A stretch of DNA of 64,000 nucleotides, from NCBI GenBank assembly GCA_963920635.1, contig OY987304.1:34782365-34846364 (forward strand), in the 5' to 3' direction. The notes below the pieces were generated by a model. That model did not search any database and was not told the DNA's origin. It worked only from the letters and a program-made list of their open reading frames with translations. How positions within the stretch are numbered: position 1 is the first letter of the stretch; every line of letters starts with the position of its first letter. Source of the stretch: Pseudeuparius sepicola. Taxonomy: Eukaryota > Arthropoda > Insecta > Coleoptera > Anthribidae. Both the position numbers and the translations under genes were made by a program. Below, piece by piece: positions 17,750 to 31,800 of this stretch.

Positions 17750-18660
17750 CATATACCAATTGTGGAAATCTCACCCCTTGTTGGTGGTAGTTGGCGAGCG
17801 GTATTATAAAGGGGTGAGCCACAATTTATTTACTTTGAGTGTGGGCCTAAAGGTGAATAACGGAGACACAGGGTAATTTTAACCTATTTATTTTTATTGA
17901 AAACAAGAACTTATAGGGAATATAATAAAAAGATTATTTATAATATCGATTATTGGTTATAGACTAGAATTACACTCGTCCGTTCGACTAATCTAGCCGC
18001 TGGGAAAATTGGCGTTAAAAAGATTTCGACAATTTTATCTAAAATTAAAATGGTTAAGAACTAACTCTTATCGCAATTGTCAAAATACAAAAAAAAAATA
18101 ATTAAAAGAGTTGAAGTTTCAATTTGTTCCCACTATTTAGATTAGCAAATAACTAACATTTACAAAAGTTTCACGTCTAACTTGGTGAAAGAATATTTAA
18201 ATTAATTGGCTTAAAATAACTGGAAATTTTCAACTAAAATAATTTAAATCAAATAACTCGAATAAATTCAAATAAAAGGCGCTCAGGGTTCAAAAACTTA
18301 CAAAAAAATTCAAGATCGCTTACTTTTAGGTCGGTCAATAGTCAGAGGGTATTTCTACGGCGGGCAGCAGGACCTGTGGTGGCAGGATTCTGATTTCTGG
18401 CGGGAAACCATCAGGGGTTCGCCCTGCAAATGGTGGTAGTCGGTTTACTACTACTGGTAGCTCCTGTCGGGAGCCCTTTTATATAATTTCTCATGGGGTC
18501 CTCAGCTAGGAAATCTGGTTTTAGTCGGTTTTCGCTGGTATTCGCGGCGCAGGTGGCCTGAGCTTCTTCAAAGAATATTGGCCTCGCGTTTAACCTTGGC
18601 ACGTATGGCCTGGTCAAACTTCATAGAAATGGATAGTTTTTAAGTCTTAAAAATCTGGAA
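17750..18660. other. Possible retroelement fragment, unresolved
   Basis: At 17,761 a segment starts TGTGGAAATCTCACC and holds a TATA-like TATTATAAAGG (17,803-17,813), resembling an LTR promoter. At 18,411-18,617 the minus strand has a 68-codon frame rich in proline and threonine, and a second frame continues PPEIRILPPQVLLPAVEIP. No matching second LTR or recognisable domain was found, so the call is weak. Confidence 0.25.
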
Positions 18661-18712
18661 TGCGGGGCCTCTCTAGGAATATTGTGAACGAGTAATACAG
18701 ACAATTCCTTAG

Positions 18713-18929
18713 CGACATGTGTCAAAAGGATACTCGCTTTTTAGCGAAATATCTTCTAAAGGCATGAATAATGTGCACTTTATTTGATTTTATGTTAATC
18801 TATATAGTAAAGAGATTGTATTAGAACCAAATTTATGCTTAGAATTCTTTCTGTAAATTGAAATGGAGACTCGCTTATTTTTGACACATGTCCGTAAGGA
18901 GGCTTCTGTTGCAAAGCTATTTATTCTGT
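18713..18929. mobile_element. Truncated copy of the 118-378 MITE
   Basis: CGACATGTGTCAAAAGGAT, AAGATATTTCGC-like, ATGTTAATCTATAT and GCTATTTATTCTGTG match the 261-bp element at 118-378 in its complete order. One terminal repeat is largely missing; the TTCTGTG end is intact. Confidence 0.65.
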
Positions 18930-19825
18930 GCCCATGGTTAACAGAAAACTCCTAGGGATTTTGTGGAGAATGTCATCTGACAAAATCGGGACTTCTTACA
19001 GTAATCGGGGTATATACATGGCACTAGGCATGAGAAATGAGCAAAAAAAAAAAACAAGAATTTCGCGTAAGTGCGGCAACGTTTTTTCAAATCAACAGCT
19101 TCCCCTACATTCCCTCGTCCCACCCCGCTCCTCCCCATAGAAAATAAAAATTGCATGATCGCACGTATTGGAACAATTTCAAGGGCCGCGCCTGTACTAT
19201 ACCTAATGCTTTCTTGCCTTCTGGAAATTTCTGTAAAACTCATGTTTGTTTTCTTCATGTGACTTCATTTTCATTTCCAGTAGCTTCGATCACCGGTCTT
19301 TACAGCTTCTTCATAGTTATTAGGTTCACTAATTATTTTTAAAACATTTGCAGCAGCTTTCATAACAAAGTTTTCAATTTTGCTGGTTTTGCAATTTTCT
19401 ACGGTCTCTCAGCTTCATTATTTTCATCCCTTCATGGCCTTCCTCCTGCTAATCAATCTTTGTTTGACCTTCTGTACCGCCTTTTCCACTTCTTCAGTGT
19501 ATTTTTCTTCTGGATATAACCATCATCTTCTTGCAACCTTCCCTCGCTTTTACTTTTACATTTCTTGCAGGACAACCATCTACGTTGTGGTCACCTTACT
19601 TCATTTTCTCAAGGAAAAACACAGATAAAGCACAAAAATATGATAATACACACATAAACAAAGCGTACCCTAAGGGTACTGTATTTTTGATGATTCTATG
19701 GTGCCATCTACTATTATTTATACCAAGTTCCTATCAGAAATTCTGCGTTTTGACAGGATATGTTCCAAGTTTTGACGTTTAATTTTTTGTGCTTTTTGAA
19801 TTAAGCCCCTCAAGAAATTCTCCAA

Positions 19826-22800
19826 ATGGAGGAAGGATTCCTAACAGTAGGCAAAACAGTGTCAATTCAAAGAACGGACGGAAGAGTTCAAGACGCCGTA
19901 GTATCTTGCTTAGATTTCGATTTGCACTGCGTAAAAGTAGAATGGTTTGAAAACGAAGAAACCAAGGGCAAAGAAATCCAGTTCCACCATATTCTCAAAT
20001 TTAACCCGCACCTCAGGATCCACCCGCCAACCCGCGCACCCAAATCCCCGGATAGTGTCTTCGTAAATAGCCATAAAAGAGGTTTTGCAACGGAACTTAC
20101 TCCATTGGAACACAAGAACAGAAGGAGAAGGACTTCGCAGGAAAGAGTCCAGTCAGCCAAATCATCCCACAATAAGCAGGACGAGACGATGGACGACATA
20201 ATTATCGAAGGAAAGCGAATTCAGAGTGCCAAAACTGCGCGGTCTGTCGTAGAAAGTGTTGCCACTCAGATTAAGGACCCGACTGGTATGAAGAAAATTA
20301 ATAAGCTTGAAAGGGACAGGTTGGTGCCATTATATTAGTTTTTGTCCCTACTAATACTACTCCTTCCAGTAGTACATAGGTACAAGGCGTCCCGTAATTC
20401 TATATAAAGTGTTCCTCGCGTCAAATAATGAGGATCTTCTTAATAAAATTTTTGGCTCCGAAGCCCCTCTGCCGAGATTAGGCCCCTTAAGGGGGCCAAT
20501 ATCTAGCATTTACCTATATTCTGATAACTCTTTAATTTTGCTATCAATTTTCATAAATTTTATGTTAGATTCAATCTAAGTGTATAAAGAAGTATCGATT
20601 TTTAAATAGCCCCTTTGGGATCTCTACCATCTCTTCTTTTGGATTAACCAACCTTATTTTTTCCAATTTGTTCGTTCTCATCATTTTGAATCTCCTTAAA
20701 AAATCCAATAATTTTTCTAACCAATAAAGAGGTAGCTCATCTTGATCAATTTTGAAAAAATTAATCATTGCATATGATGAGAAATTCGAGGAACTGTTTC
20801 ATTTTTATTATTAGTAGAAATTCGGCAGTATAAATAATAATTTATTTAAACATATTTAAAACAATTCATTCAAATTGAACGTACATGCCTTATATTTTGC
20901 ACAGCAAGCCGCAAGAACTAAAATTTAAAAATTGACAAGATATATTATAGAAATATAAACATTTACTTTTGCACCGTCCTCGTAGCGAGGAAACTGTTTG
21001 AGACAGATCAAAATCAGTTACACCACCGGATAGCTCTTGAAAAGTTAAGATAGGAATATGAAATTCATTTTATTCTATCTTAACCAGTTTTGTCGCTACA
21101 GCGGTGCAAAGTATTCAAATGCCTCTATTTTCAACCATTCATAGCTCAGAATCTATGTACTATTTTTTTAAAAAATAAATTCTTTCGATGTGTTTAGAAT
21201 TTTCGGTAGAATCCTAATTTGTTTATCTATTGCGTTTCGTTATACTTCAAGAGCTGGCCGCATGATTTCAACTCTCATAAGATTATAGAATAAAATGTTA
21301 TGTAAAATGTACTTGAATGTACTTACTTGAAGCGAGTAGGTTGCCGCAGATAATATGGGCCCAATCCCAATCATTGTTATTTAAAGAAGTGGTGGTTAAT
21401 TTTTAATTTTTTTAATAGGTACCTACAAACCATCCCACGAACATATTTACTACTTTTTCGCAAAAGTCATTTGATAAATTCGAAAAGTGTCGTTCTAAAA
21501 ATCGAAGGAGGTGGTAAATTTCTTAATAGGGTCTTGTACTTTCCTCCAATACCGAAAGAAACCTCGAAAATCCGATATTTAACAAAATTTCCCGACTCCC
21601 GATTGCAAGATTCGAGAAACGGTACGGCTGTAGAAGACGGAAAATCCTGATGAACCGCTCTTAGAAATTGAGTATTTTTTCTCATTTTTTGATTTTTTGG
21701 GGGCACCGGAAGTATCTGCACCTTACCTGAAAACTTGAGGGAAGCTTTAAAAATGCCGACCCCAGAGCCCCGAGCCGAAATAATGCCTGGTTCATGCAGC
21801 AACTTTATCTTTTAATTTTACTTTATTTTTAAGAAATAAGCAATGGCATTTGTTCCTTGAATTGAACTGACCAATGACATTTCATATTTCTTAAAGATAA
21901 GGTAAAAGTAAAAGATAAAGTTGCTGCATGAACCAGGCTTAATTTAGCTGTAGCTCGGTGAAAAGGGGCAATTTATGACAGTTTTCGGACTTTGGCTTCA
22001 CGCAATCACGTAAAAAAGATGCGTCCCACCTGCGTTGATCGTTTTTTTTTGCCGAAAATCCTTAATAATTCGAAAACGGGAATAATTTACCTGAAAAAGT
22101 TTCGTTAAATATGTTCTCCGGCCATCTCGCCGTACCGACAGATCTCCCGAAAAACGCGTTTGAAAAAAAAATCCTGGTATATGCTATATGGCACTGGCTG
22201 TATAGCAGGACTTCGCACACACGAGGTCCAGACTTGCCTCCGTCTTTCGCGCCGTATTTAACAGCGGAGGATTTTCGGGGCACCGAAAATACCCCTATCG
22301 GATTTCAAAAAAACCAAGGGACCCTTTTTTGTTGTTGCTCCATGGGCCTTCTTTCCTATTTTGTTCTATAATCATATAAGAGTAGATTGGCCTAAAAATT
22401 AACCACAACTTCTTTAAATAACAATGATCGGGCCCATATTAATTTAGCCAATCTACTCGCTTCAAGTAAAGAAAACTGTCTACATTTTACATAACATCTT
22501 CTATAATCTCATACCTATTATTACTGTTCATCAAATTAATGTTCTTGAATAAAGTGGGCGTATCCAGCTCAAAACAGAAGGTGGGGCAGCCATCTGAATT
22601 AAACCTCGTTCATAGTGAATGGAGGGGGGGCATAAAATGTAGAATAACTAAAGGATTAAAACCGTTGACTAAAAACACTAATAATAATTTTTGAACAATA
22701 GTTTTGCGAGGATTATTACTAATTTTTTTTAACGACATCTTTCACTAATTGCTCCCTGTTTGCGAAAACCCATTGACGGTGAATGCTTAGCATAGATAAC

Positions 22801-25800
22801 CCGTTTAACATATTTTCACCAATAGTGCTTCTTAACCACATTGTAATTCGACGAAGGGAGCTAAATGAACGCTCTACATACTAGTTGTGCAGGGCTGTGA
22901 AAGCAGTATCACTAGCGCTTTCCGAATAGTCGGAAAAAAAATGCTCTTTTTTAAAATCTCAATGATTTCTGGCGTTTCACCAGTTTATATGCTTTTGTAC
23001 CACCACTAGAACAAGCTCTCCGAGCACCAGTGAGTGTAATAATTTATTAAACTGATTTTCCAGTACAGCATAGAAACCCGCCCGAAAACTGCAAACAAAA
23101 CCTAATTTTTGGATCAGTGCAGTACCGAGTTTTAGCATCAGAATATGATTTCAAATAGAATAAAACATAACTGGCAACACTGGACAATAGTAAACGGTGA
23201 ACGGTGGTGCATGGCTGCGTGCTGCGTGCCCCATGGATTAGGGGAATAGGGGATTCCCGGAGACTCTTTTATGAATATTGGTACTAATTTGTATTTGAAG
23301 ATTTATTTATTATTTTTATGAAAGGTTTAGTTAGGCAAGTGGCGCGAAGAAATCTTATACCAAACCTACTGGCAATTCTAAAGGTGTCGTCAGGCCAGGC
23401 GAAGAATGTGTAGGAATATATCCACAATAATGAGAAATCAAATAAGTAGAATAGGGATGGGTATAAATGCGAGAAGGAATATTCAGCTATTATTATAATA
23501 GCTAAAAGTTTTAATGTTGAACTTGTTCAACTTGAACCTGTTTGAATTTTTTACTAAAAACCATTTAAAAATAGTAGGTTTTTTTAAAACCATTTTTTAA
23601 CTTCAACGGCCACTGGTTTAACCTCTCCAGGGCCGGCTCTAGGCGGGTGCGAACGGCGCGGCGTAAGCGGCCCGGGTTTTGACTGGCCCCGCGCCTCAGA
23701 GTCCCGTGTACAGGGTTATCCAGTCAGTAGCGTATTTAAAAGGGCGGGGCCGAAACCATTTCAGAATTTGAAAATATTCACTGCAGCTTGAAAATCTGAA
23801 GATATTGGGATTTCTAGAGACTAATTTTAACTAATTTTACTTAACATTTATAAAAATAGTAGGTTTTTTTAAAACCATTTTTTAACTTCAACGGCCACTG
23901 GTTTAACCTCTCCAGGGCCGGCTCTAGGCGGGTGCGAACGGCGCGGCGTAAGCGGCCCGGGTTTTGACTGGCCCCGCGCCTCAGAGTCCCGTGTACAGGG
24001 TTATCCAGTCAGTAGCGTATTTAAAAGGGCGGGGCCGAAACCATTTCAGAATTTGAAAATATTCACTGCAGCTTGAAAATCTGAAGATATTGGGATTTCT
24101 AGAGACTAATTTTAACTAATTTTACTTAACATTTATAAAAATAGTAGGTTTTTTTAAAACCATTTTTTAACTTCAACGGCCACTGGTTTAACCTCTCCAG
24201 GGCCGGCTCTAGGCGGGTGCGAACGGCGCGGCGTAAGCGGCCCGGGTTTTGACTGGCCCCGCGCCTCAGAGTCCCGTGTACAGGGTTATCCAGTCAGTAG
24301 CGTATTTAAAAGGGCGGGGCCGAAACCATTTCAGAATTTGAAAATATTCACTGCAGCTTGAAAATCTGAAGATATTGGGATTTCTAGAGACTAATTTTAA
24401 CTAATTTTACTTAACATTTATAAAAATAGTAGGTTTTTTTAAAACCATTTTTTAACTTCAACGGCCACTGGTTTAACCTCTCCAGGGCCGGCTCTAGGCG
24501 GGTGCGAACGGCGCGGCGTAAGCGGCCCGGGTTTTGACTGGCCCCGCGCCTCCGAGTCCCGTGTACAGGGTTATCCAGTCAGTAGCGTATTTAAAAGGGC
24601 GGGGCCGAAACCATTTCAGAATTTGAAAATATTCACTGCAGCTTGAAAATCTGAAGATATTGGGATTTCTAGAGACTAATTTTAACTAATTTTACTTAAC
24701 ATTTATAAAAATAGTAGGTTTTTTTAAAACCATTTTTTAACTTCAACGGCCACTGGTTTAACCTCTCCAGGGCCGGCTCTAGGCGGGTGCGAACGGCGCG
24801 GCGTAAGCGGCCCGGGTTTTGACTGGCCCCGCGCCTCCGAGTCCCGTGTACAGGGTTATCCAGTCAGTAGCGTATTTAAAAGGGCGAGGCCGAAACCATT
24901 TCAGAATTTGAAAATATTCACTGCAGCTTGAAAATCTGAAGATATTGGGATTTCTAGAGACTAATTTTAACTAATTTTACTTAACATTTATAAAAATAGT
25001 AGGTTTTTTTAAAACCATTTTTTAACTTCAACGGCCACTGGTTTAACCTCTCCAGGGCCGGCTCTAGGCGGGTGCGAACGGCGCGGCGTAAGCGGCCCGG
25101 GTTTTGACTGGCCCCGCGCCTCAGAGTCCCGTGTACAGGGTTATCCAGTCAGTAGCGTATTTAAAAGGGCGAGGCCGAAACCATTTCAGAATTTGAAAAT
25201 ATTCACTGCAGCTTGAAAATCTGAAGATATTGGGATTTCTAGAGACTAATTTTAACTAATTTTACTTAACATTTATAAAAAATTTCGCCTGCGGCGCATT
25301 TTACAGAGTTATTTTAAATGCACTTGTTTGAAAGAAATTCACAAAAATTGTCCCTCCCCACCAGAAATTAATTTCTATATACGTTACTGAAGTGATCTAC
25401 CCAGCCCCACAAAAGCTTGAGCCGATCCTGACCCCCCTCCAAAATTTTTCGCTAGATATTCGGCACTGCGCGTAGCGCCCCACGGCGGCGAGTGAATTAA
25501 CATTGTGGGAGGAGGAGGAGGAGGAGGAGGAAGAAGAGGAGGAGGCAAAGCTGACTTTTTAGCGGCGAGCGGGCAATTATTGTAATACCAATACCAGCCT
25601 AAGACGAATAATTAATTACTTTATCTTCAATTATTGTTAAAGTACCGAATTAACCTTTTAAATATTTTTTTACAATAACTTGGAAGGTGGGGCAGCTGCC
25701 CCACCTTGCCCCACCCTGGATACGCCCTTGGAGTATAGCTACATACTTGGTCATAGTTTCTATTATTTGTGAGGGAGTAAAGTGATAACTTTAGTCTCTG

Positions 25801-28800
25801 CGGTGCAAAAACTTTATTTTATAATTTTATTGCTTTTTACATAAAGTTATATTTTTCACAAATTCAAGAAATGACGCTTTATTCGATATTCATGTCATGT
25901 AGGATTTTATTAAAAACAGATTTTTCAAAAAAATAGGTCAAGAAGTACCCAAGTTTTTGTTTAGAAACAATAACTGTAGATTATTAAAATCAATCAATCA
26001 ATCAATCAATAGAATTACGCGACACCCTGAACAGAAATTTTCCTCGGGGTGGGCCCATCTTTTTTAATCAGATTATTAAGCGGTTATTTACAAAGATAGG
26101 CGGCTATCGCAGGAAAAATTGTTTAAATGGGACGTGGAAAATCACGATAGTTTTGGATTTCTAAGTTACCTATACACAGGATGATTTTTTAGGACTAGCT
26201 ACCCCTGCGATTTCCTCGCTTATTTTGCGCACTTCAAAAAAAACCCGCAAGAAACAAAAACATGGTAATTTTGAAGACCTAGTATATATAGTATATATAC
26301 CTGAAAAATAAATCGGCATCCATGGCCAACTTGTACCAAGATAAAGGCTCGTAAGGTCTTAGCTGCAACAAATGAACGTAACTTCTTGCCAAACCGGAAG
26401 TGATATTCAATGTGCGGTTCACATTTTTTTATCCACGCATTACTATAGTTTAATAAAAAAAACGAAAAATCGCCATCTTAATTTAAAAAAAAAATCGATT
26501 ACTTTATGATACCTAATTTCTTTGTTTGAAATTAATTTTTTTCTTAGCGGCATCCAATTCCTTGGAAAAAAACTACAGAAGTTTAGTTCGAACCACTAAT
26601 TTATTTAAAATTACAGAGATAGTCGTTCGTAACGTCTTAATTGGGATACCCTCAGGGTGTCACCCTGTAGGTAAAGAGTTATCCATATAACATTCTACTC
26701 TTTTAGGTAAGGTAAGTAAGTTATAAATAGGTTTAACGGAATAAAAAGTGAGAAAAATAGCAATTTACGAAAAATGCAAGCAGATTTTTATTTATTTCAT
26801 GGCATACCTACAGGGTGTCTCATTTTGATCTGGAACACCCCTGTAAAATTTGAACTGGCTTACGGACTATAATTTTTTTTCGTATACAGGGCCCTCCTAG
26901 AGGTACTTATCAAACACTTTTCAATGACCATAGGATTATTCCAGGGCCGGATTAAAAAAAAAATTTGACCCAAATTTTCGAGTTAAGGTATCAGCGATTT
27001 TTTTATCTAAAATCTGATAACGTGGCATTAATTAGCACCCCTGAAAACCCCCAGATTCCAAATTTCAAGAAATTATTCCCACAAATTATACTTTTTACAC
27101 TGCATCATAATTGCAAAAAATCAAAATTTCAATTTGAGTTCAGCTATTAAGGTGGCTATGGAAACAAGTGAAAATGGTAAAAAGAGGTCCACAGGGGACA
27201 ATAGTAAAAAACCTGATCGGAAACTGTACTCGGTTTCTCTTTTCAGTATTGCTGTACAGTACAAATTTTATGCCATTTGAGATGCAAGAGAGCTCGCTAC
27301 CTTCGCAGGCAGTCGTGCAAGTGCAAACACTTTGAGAAACGTTAATTTTAACATTTTTTTGTTACAAATAATAAAATATAAGATTATTTACTACGAAGTA
27401 CGTATTTGAAGAATGTAATTAAAAGCAGCAATATTTTAAACGGCACAAATGTATTGACGAATCGATTAGAAATTACATTTTATACCCGCTAAATTATTTG
27501 TAACACCTAAATTATTTTAGCAACATCAACCCCTGAATAACATTTGTTGTAAAAATGCATAAACTGACATATCTGCAAGACACTGTTTTTCCACGGCTGC
27601 CTGCGACGGCAGCGACCTCTATCTTGCGTCTCAAATGGCATAAAATTTGTACTGTACAGGGTGTTCCCGTATATTTTGACCCACCCCTAGAGCCTTTATT
27701 TTTCGAGTTAGAAAAAAATTGCTTAAATGCAAGTTGTAGGGTACCAAGGAGTATTGTCCAAAAATAATGGATTGACAGTAATGTTCTTGCCTAAGTTGAT
27801 ATGTTTTTCCATGGCAACCTTGATTAAATATAAAGATCGTATTTAACTGCAATTTGGAATATCATGCGAATGCTTAGAGCAAACATATAACATATTTATA
27901 TTGTTGGAATCGGAAAAATGCGTGTAATTCAAAAATCCACAAATCTACAGGGTGTTCCATTGAAAAAAGTATATTTTTTCATAAATTTGCGACGCTCAGT
28001 TGTTTTATCTAGTAAGAGATCCTAGCGGTTCAGAAAAAACCCTACAACTTTCATTTAAGTAATTTTTTTCTAACTCGAAAAATAAAGGCTCTAGGAGTGG
28101 GTCAAAATATACGGGAACACCCTGTACAGCAATAATGAAAAGAGAAACCGAGTACAGTTTCCGATCAGGTTTATTACCATTGTCCCCTGTGGACCTCTTT
28201 TTACCATTTTTACTTGTTTCCATAGCCACCTTAATAGCTGAACTCAAATTGAAATTTTGATTTTTTGCAATTGTGATGCAGTGTAAAAGTATAATTCGTG
28301 GGATTAATTTCTTGAAATTTGGAATCTGGGAGTTTTCAGGGGCGCTGATTAACGCCACGTTATCAGATTTCCGATAAAAAAATCGCTGATACCTAACTCG
28401 AAATTTTGGGTAAAAAAAAATTTTTTAATCCGGCCCTGGAATAATCGTATGGTCATTGAAAAGTGTTTGATAAGTGCGTCTAGTAGGACCCTGTATACAA
28501 AAAAAAATCGTTAAAATCCGTAAGCCAGTTCAAATTTTACAGGGGTGTTCCAAATCAAAATGAGACACCCTGTATACTTATGCCTACGGAAATCTTCGAC
28601 AACAAATACCTACATTCTTCTTTCAAATAAAATGTTAATAATTATTCTTTTGGCGATAACTCCGAAACTAATGAAGATATCGATTTGAACCTTGGGTATT
28701 TTTTTGTTGTAAATTTAATCTACTTTTCGATTATAACAGAATAAATATATCATTGCATTTAAAATTTCGGAGAACATTTTGATAAAAGGGAAATTTTTCA

Positions 28801-31800
28801 AATTGCGCCCTCTAGCGGCGACCACGAAAGTCGAAATGACCTTACTGGACAGTGGACAATCATTTCGTCCCTCTTTTCACGTATGGGCGTATCTGATTTT
28901 TACTTATTTTACAGGAAGAGGAAAAAACAAAATTGGTTAACCTATTAAATACTCTCACATGTAACTTCCACGATAGAATCAAAATATTTTTATAGTGATA
29001 CGACAAAAGAACGTAGTTTAAGCTGGTGCATTATTTGTTAATACATTTATTAGGTATTTTTTTAAAAAGAAAAAAGTTTGCATTTACGCCTCTACGTAAT
29101 ATTCTTTTTCTGTATAGCAATAAGGTTACGACCTTTTTTAAAAATAAAATTTGGAAACAAGAGTAGTGAAAGCGGTACAGCGGCAATACAAAAATAAAAA
29201 ATAGAATATTATTCAGAATATGGATGTGAAAAATTCTGGTTTCTCATTTCATTTAAATATGCCTGGGAAATTCCTTTATTTGTTGAAAGTTCAAGAAATA
29301 ATGCGAAAGATCTTTTCTAATCTATAAATAAAGTATATGAATTCTTCATTAGGAGACTTTAAACTTTCCATACTACTACTACTCTCATTTTCGTAAGCTT
29401 TAAAATGGGTAAAAAGGGCTGTTTTATCTAAAGCGTCTGGTTTCTTTTGGAAAATGTTATGCAGATGTCACAACTATGGATTTTACGAGAATTGTTTATT
29501 AGATATCCACAAACCTAGGAAAATGCATTCTGTATAACTAATTTTTCATTCCTGTTATCATAATTAGGGAGCGTAACTGCTTTGCATTTGCTGGTTGATT
29601 CGATTTTTTTTATTTTCCTTAAAGAAAGATGATTTAGCCGCTTGAGAAGAATATACAGATCACCTGAACAATTCATATGGGTCGAGTGTAAAAAATTCAT
29701 ACAGAATAATTTTCTAAAGGCTCGTTGAAATTGAAACGGGATGGGATTTACGGAATTTCCACTTTGCTGCCTAACGCTTCCAAAATAATTTTCTAAACCG
29801 TCTTGGTTAACTCGTCTCGTTTCTAAGTATTTAAATTCAACTTGACATAAGCGTTGCCAGAGAACTTGAACCGCCTTTAATTGTTATCATCCAGCAGCGA
29901 CGAAATTTGCATTTCAAGGTTACATCTTGGCTATTACGGTTAAAAAAATTCAAACTAAAAAAATGCCATATTTCATTCAATAAAATTATTTGAAAGCGGT
30001 TTCGTATTTGTTTGGATGGCAAACAATAATAGAATTTATAACATCATACAATTTATACAATTTTTCATTTAATTTCATTTTTAATAGTTCCTTCAGCTTC
30101 AGCAGGCAACATACCTAATATTAAGTGAGAAAAGTTGTAACTTTATCCGGCTGAAATAAATTGAAAATCTGAAAAAATTGCCTTTCGATATGTCCTGCAC
30201 ACTATTATTTCATTTTGTTAACTTAGAACACGCGAGGCAACGAGAGAAGTTTTGTAAGGAGGCAGCGACGCGTGCCACGCTTTTGACTGGCTGGGACTGG
30301 GGCTCGACTACGAGCCCTCTCGTATGCTACTATTATAAGCGTTAGGCGCGTAACAAAATTATTTTTTTTACGTTTCGGTTCGGCCAAAATCTGAAGTCTC
30401 CCGAACAACATTTTTTTTTTCATTTTCTGAAAGTTTGTTGGGTAAATGTGCGCATCAGTTAGCTTGGGGGCGCATCTGTACGGTTGGTTTTTCTCTTCCA
30501 AATAGAACTTCTCAATAAACTGACCCGATGTTTTCTTGCCATCAAATGAAAATGAAATTGCTATTAAATTATTCTTCGTGGCCTTTTGCAAATGAGGAGG
30601 ATCAGAATGTAAATAAGTTTGAAATCACCTAATTCAAACTCTGGATTTTCTGGACCAACTTTAATAAGGTTGGAATGTTGGATAAAGTTGGATCCAACGA
30701 TATAAAGGACTAGATGACCCACTCTAATACAAATAAATTGGTTTTATTTTGCTTCTACATTAGCGGGTCAGGGGGACGAAGACGAGGTAATTTGTTTACA
30801 TTGGCATTTCTTAAATTCAGTCTTTCCTATTTTGTTATGCATAATAAATAGTTTTTTGATAGACTTGTACATCGTATATATGCTTTGAGATACTTATATT
30901 TACAAAATAACCTAAATCGTATAAAAAAAACTGGAAAACTTGAATGTGCCAACAATAACTTCTTTTCAATATCATGAAACAAAACCAGTTGCCTTTGGTA
31001 ATGTATCTATACTACCTATATATATATCGTTGGTTGGGTCCCATGTCGCTTGTTAGGCTTTGAACATATAATCCCAAAGAAAATAATTTTTTTACATAAG
31101 CTTGTAAAATGCTACATACTTGAGCAGTTTTCAATTGAGTGTTAACAAAAAAGTACGCTATAGGTTGCTTCAAATTGGTAAAAAGCCCCTTAGCCATAAT
31201 AACCGCAACATTTTGCGCAACAAGTGGACTTTTTACGTTAAATCCGATCTCTTCAAAACCAATAATCTTATCTTCACTTCTATCGAAGAAAAGATTAGAT
31301 TTAAGGGAAGTTTCATCAATGCAGATGCCCAGATAAACGTGGTGATGCTACTTGTCTAGTTCCGACATTGTTTTGAGTTTAAGCAATAAAGAATCAAATA
31401 TGTGCTTATTTTCTAAACCAGGTTCGCAACGAACATTTTCGGTTTGAGGGCAATACAAATATTTTTTTGTAAAAACTTGTACGATTTAGGACTTAAAAAA
31501 TACAATGTTATGGCAAAATTATTATACTGCTGAGAGTATGGACTTGCTTTCACAGGCTTTTTTTCCAAAATGGCTTGCAATTTAACAATCTCAGCCAAGT
31601 GCTTGCTCAAAAATTTATCACATAATTTGTGGAACTGTTGAAACTGCTGTTTTTCACGTTTTTCAGTTTGAATTTGTTTGCGGGTAAGTAATAAGCGCCT
31701 TTTCAATGTTCTCACTTCACACCGTAATTTAATCTTTCGAGGGGAATCACTTGATTGGGCTTTACTGAACCTTGGTGAGGTCTGTGTGGTGGTTGAAGAT

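Larger units (their letters stand above)
21272..22513. mobile_element. Foldback element, about 1.24 kb, with nested insertion
   Basis: Arms of about 130 bp: ATAAGATTATAGAA, ATGTTATGTAAAATGTA, ACTTGAAGCGAGTAGRTTG, ATATGGGCCC, TTATTTAAAGAAGT and GTGGTTAATTTTTA occur in order at the left (21,272-21,405) and inverted at the right (22,385-22,513). The interior carries the dispersed repeat copy at 21,694-22,000 and the hairpin at 21,785-21,938. No transposase remains. Confidence 0.7.
22556..25727 (-). mobile_element. hAT-superfamily element carrying a tandem array
   Basis: The ends GGGCGTATCCAG (22,556) and CTGGATACGCCC (to 25,727) are inverted, followed inside by GGTGGGGCAGC-rich sequence on both sides. 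At 22,882-22,719 (minus) a frame reads [20 protein letters not shown], then a segment with [11 protein letters not shown], and ends at a stop: this is the C-terminal dimerisation domain of hAT transposases. An in-frame stop lies just upstream, and the rest of the transposase is missing or replaced by the 285-bp array. The element is non-functional by sequence. It lies within the kinesin intron. Confidence 0.75.
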
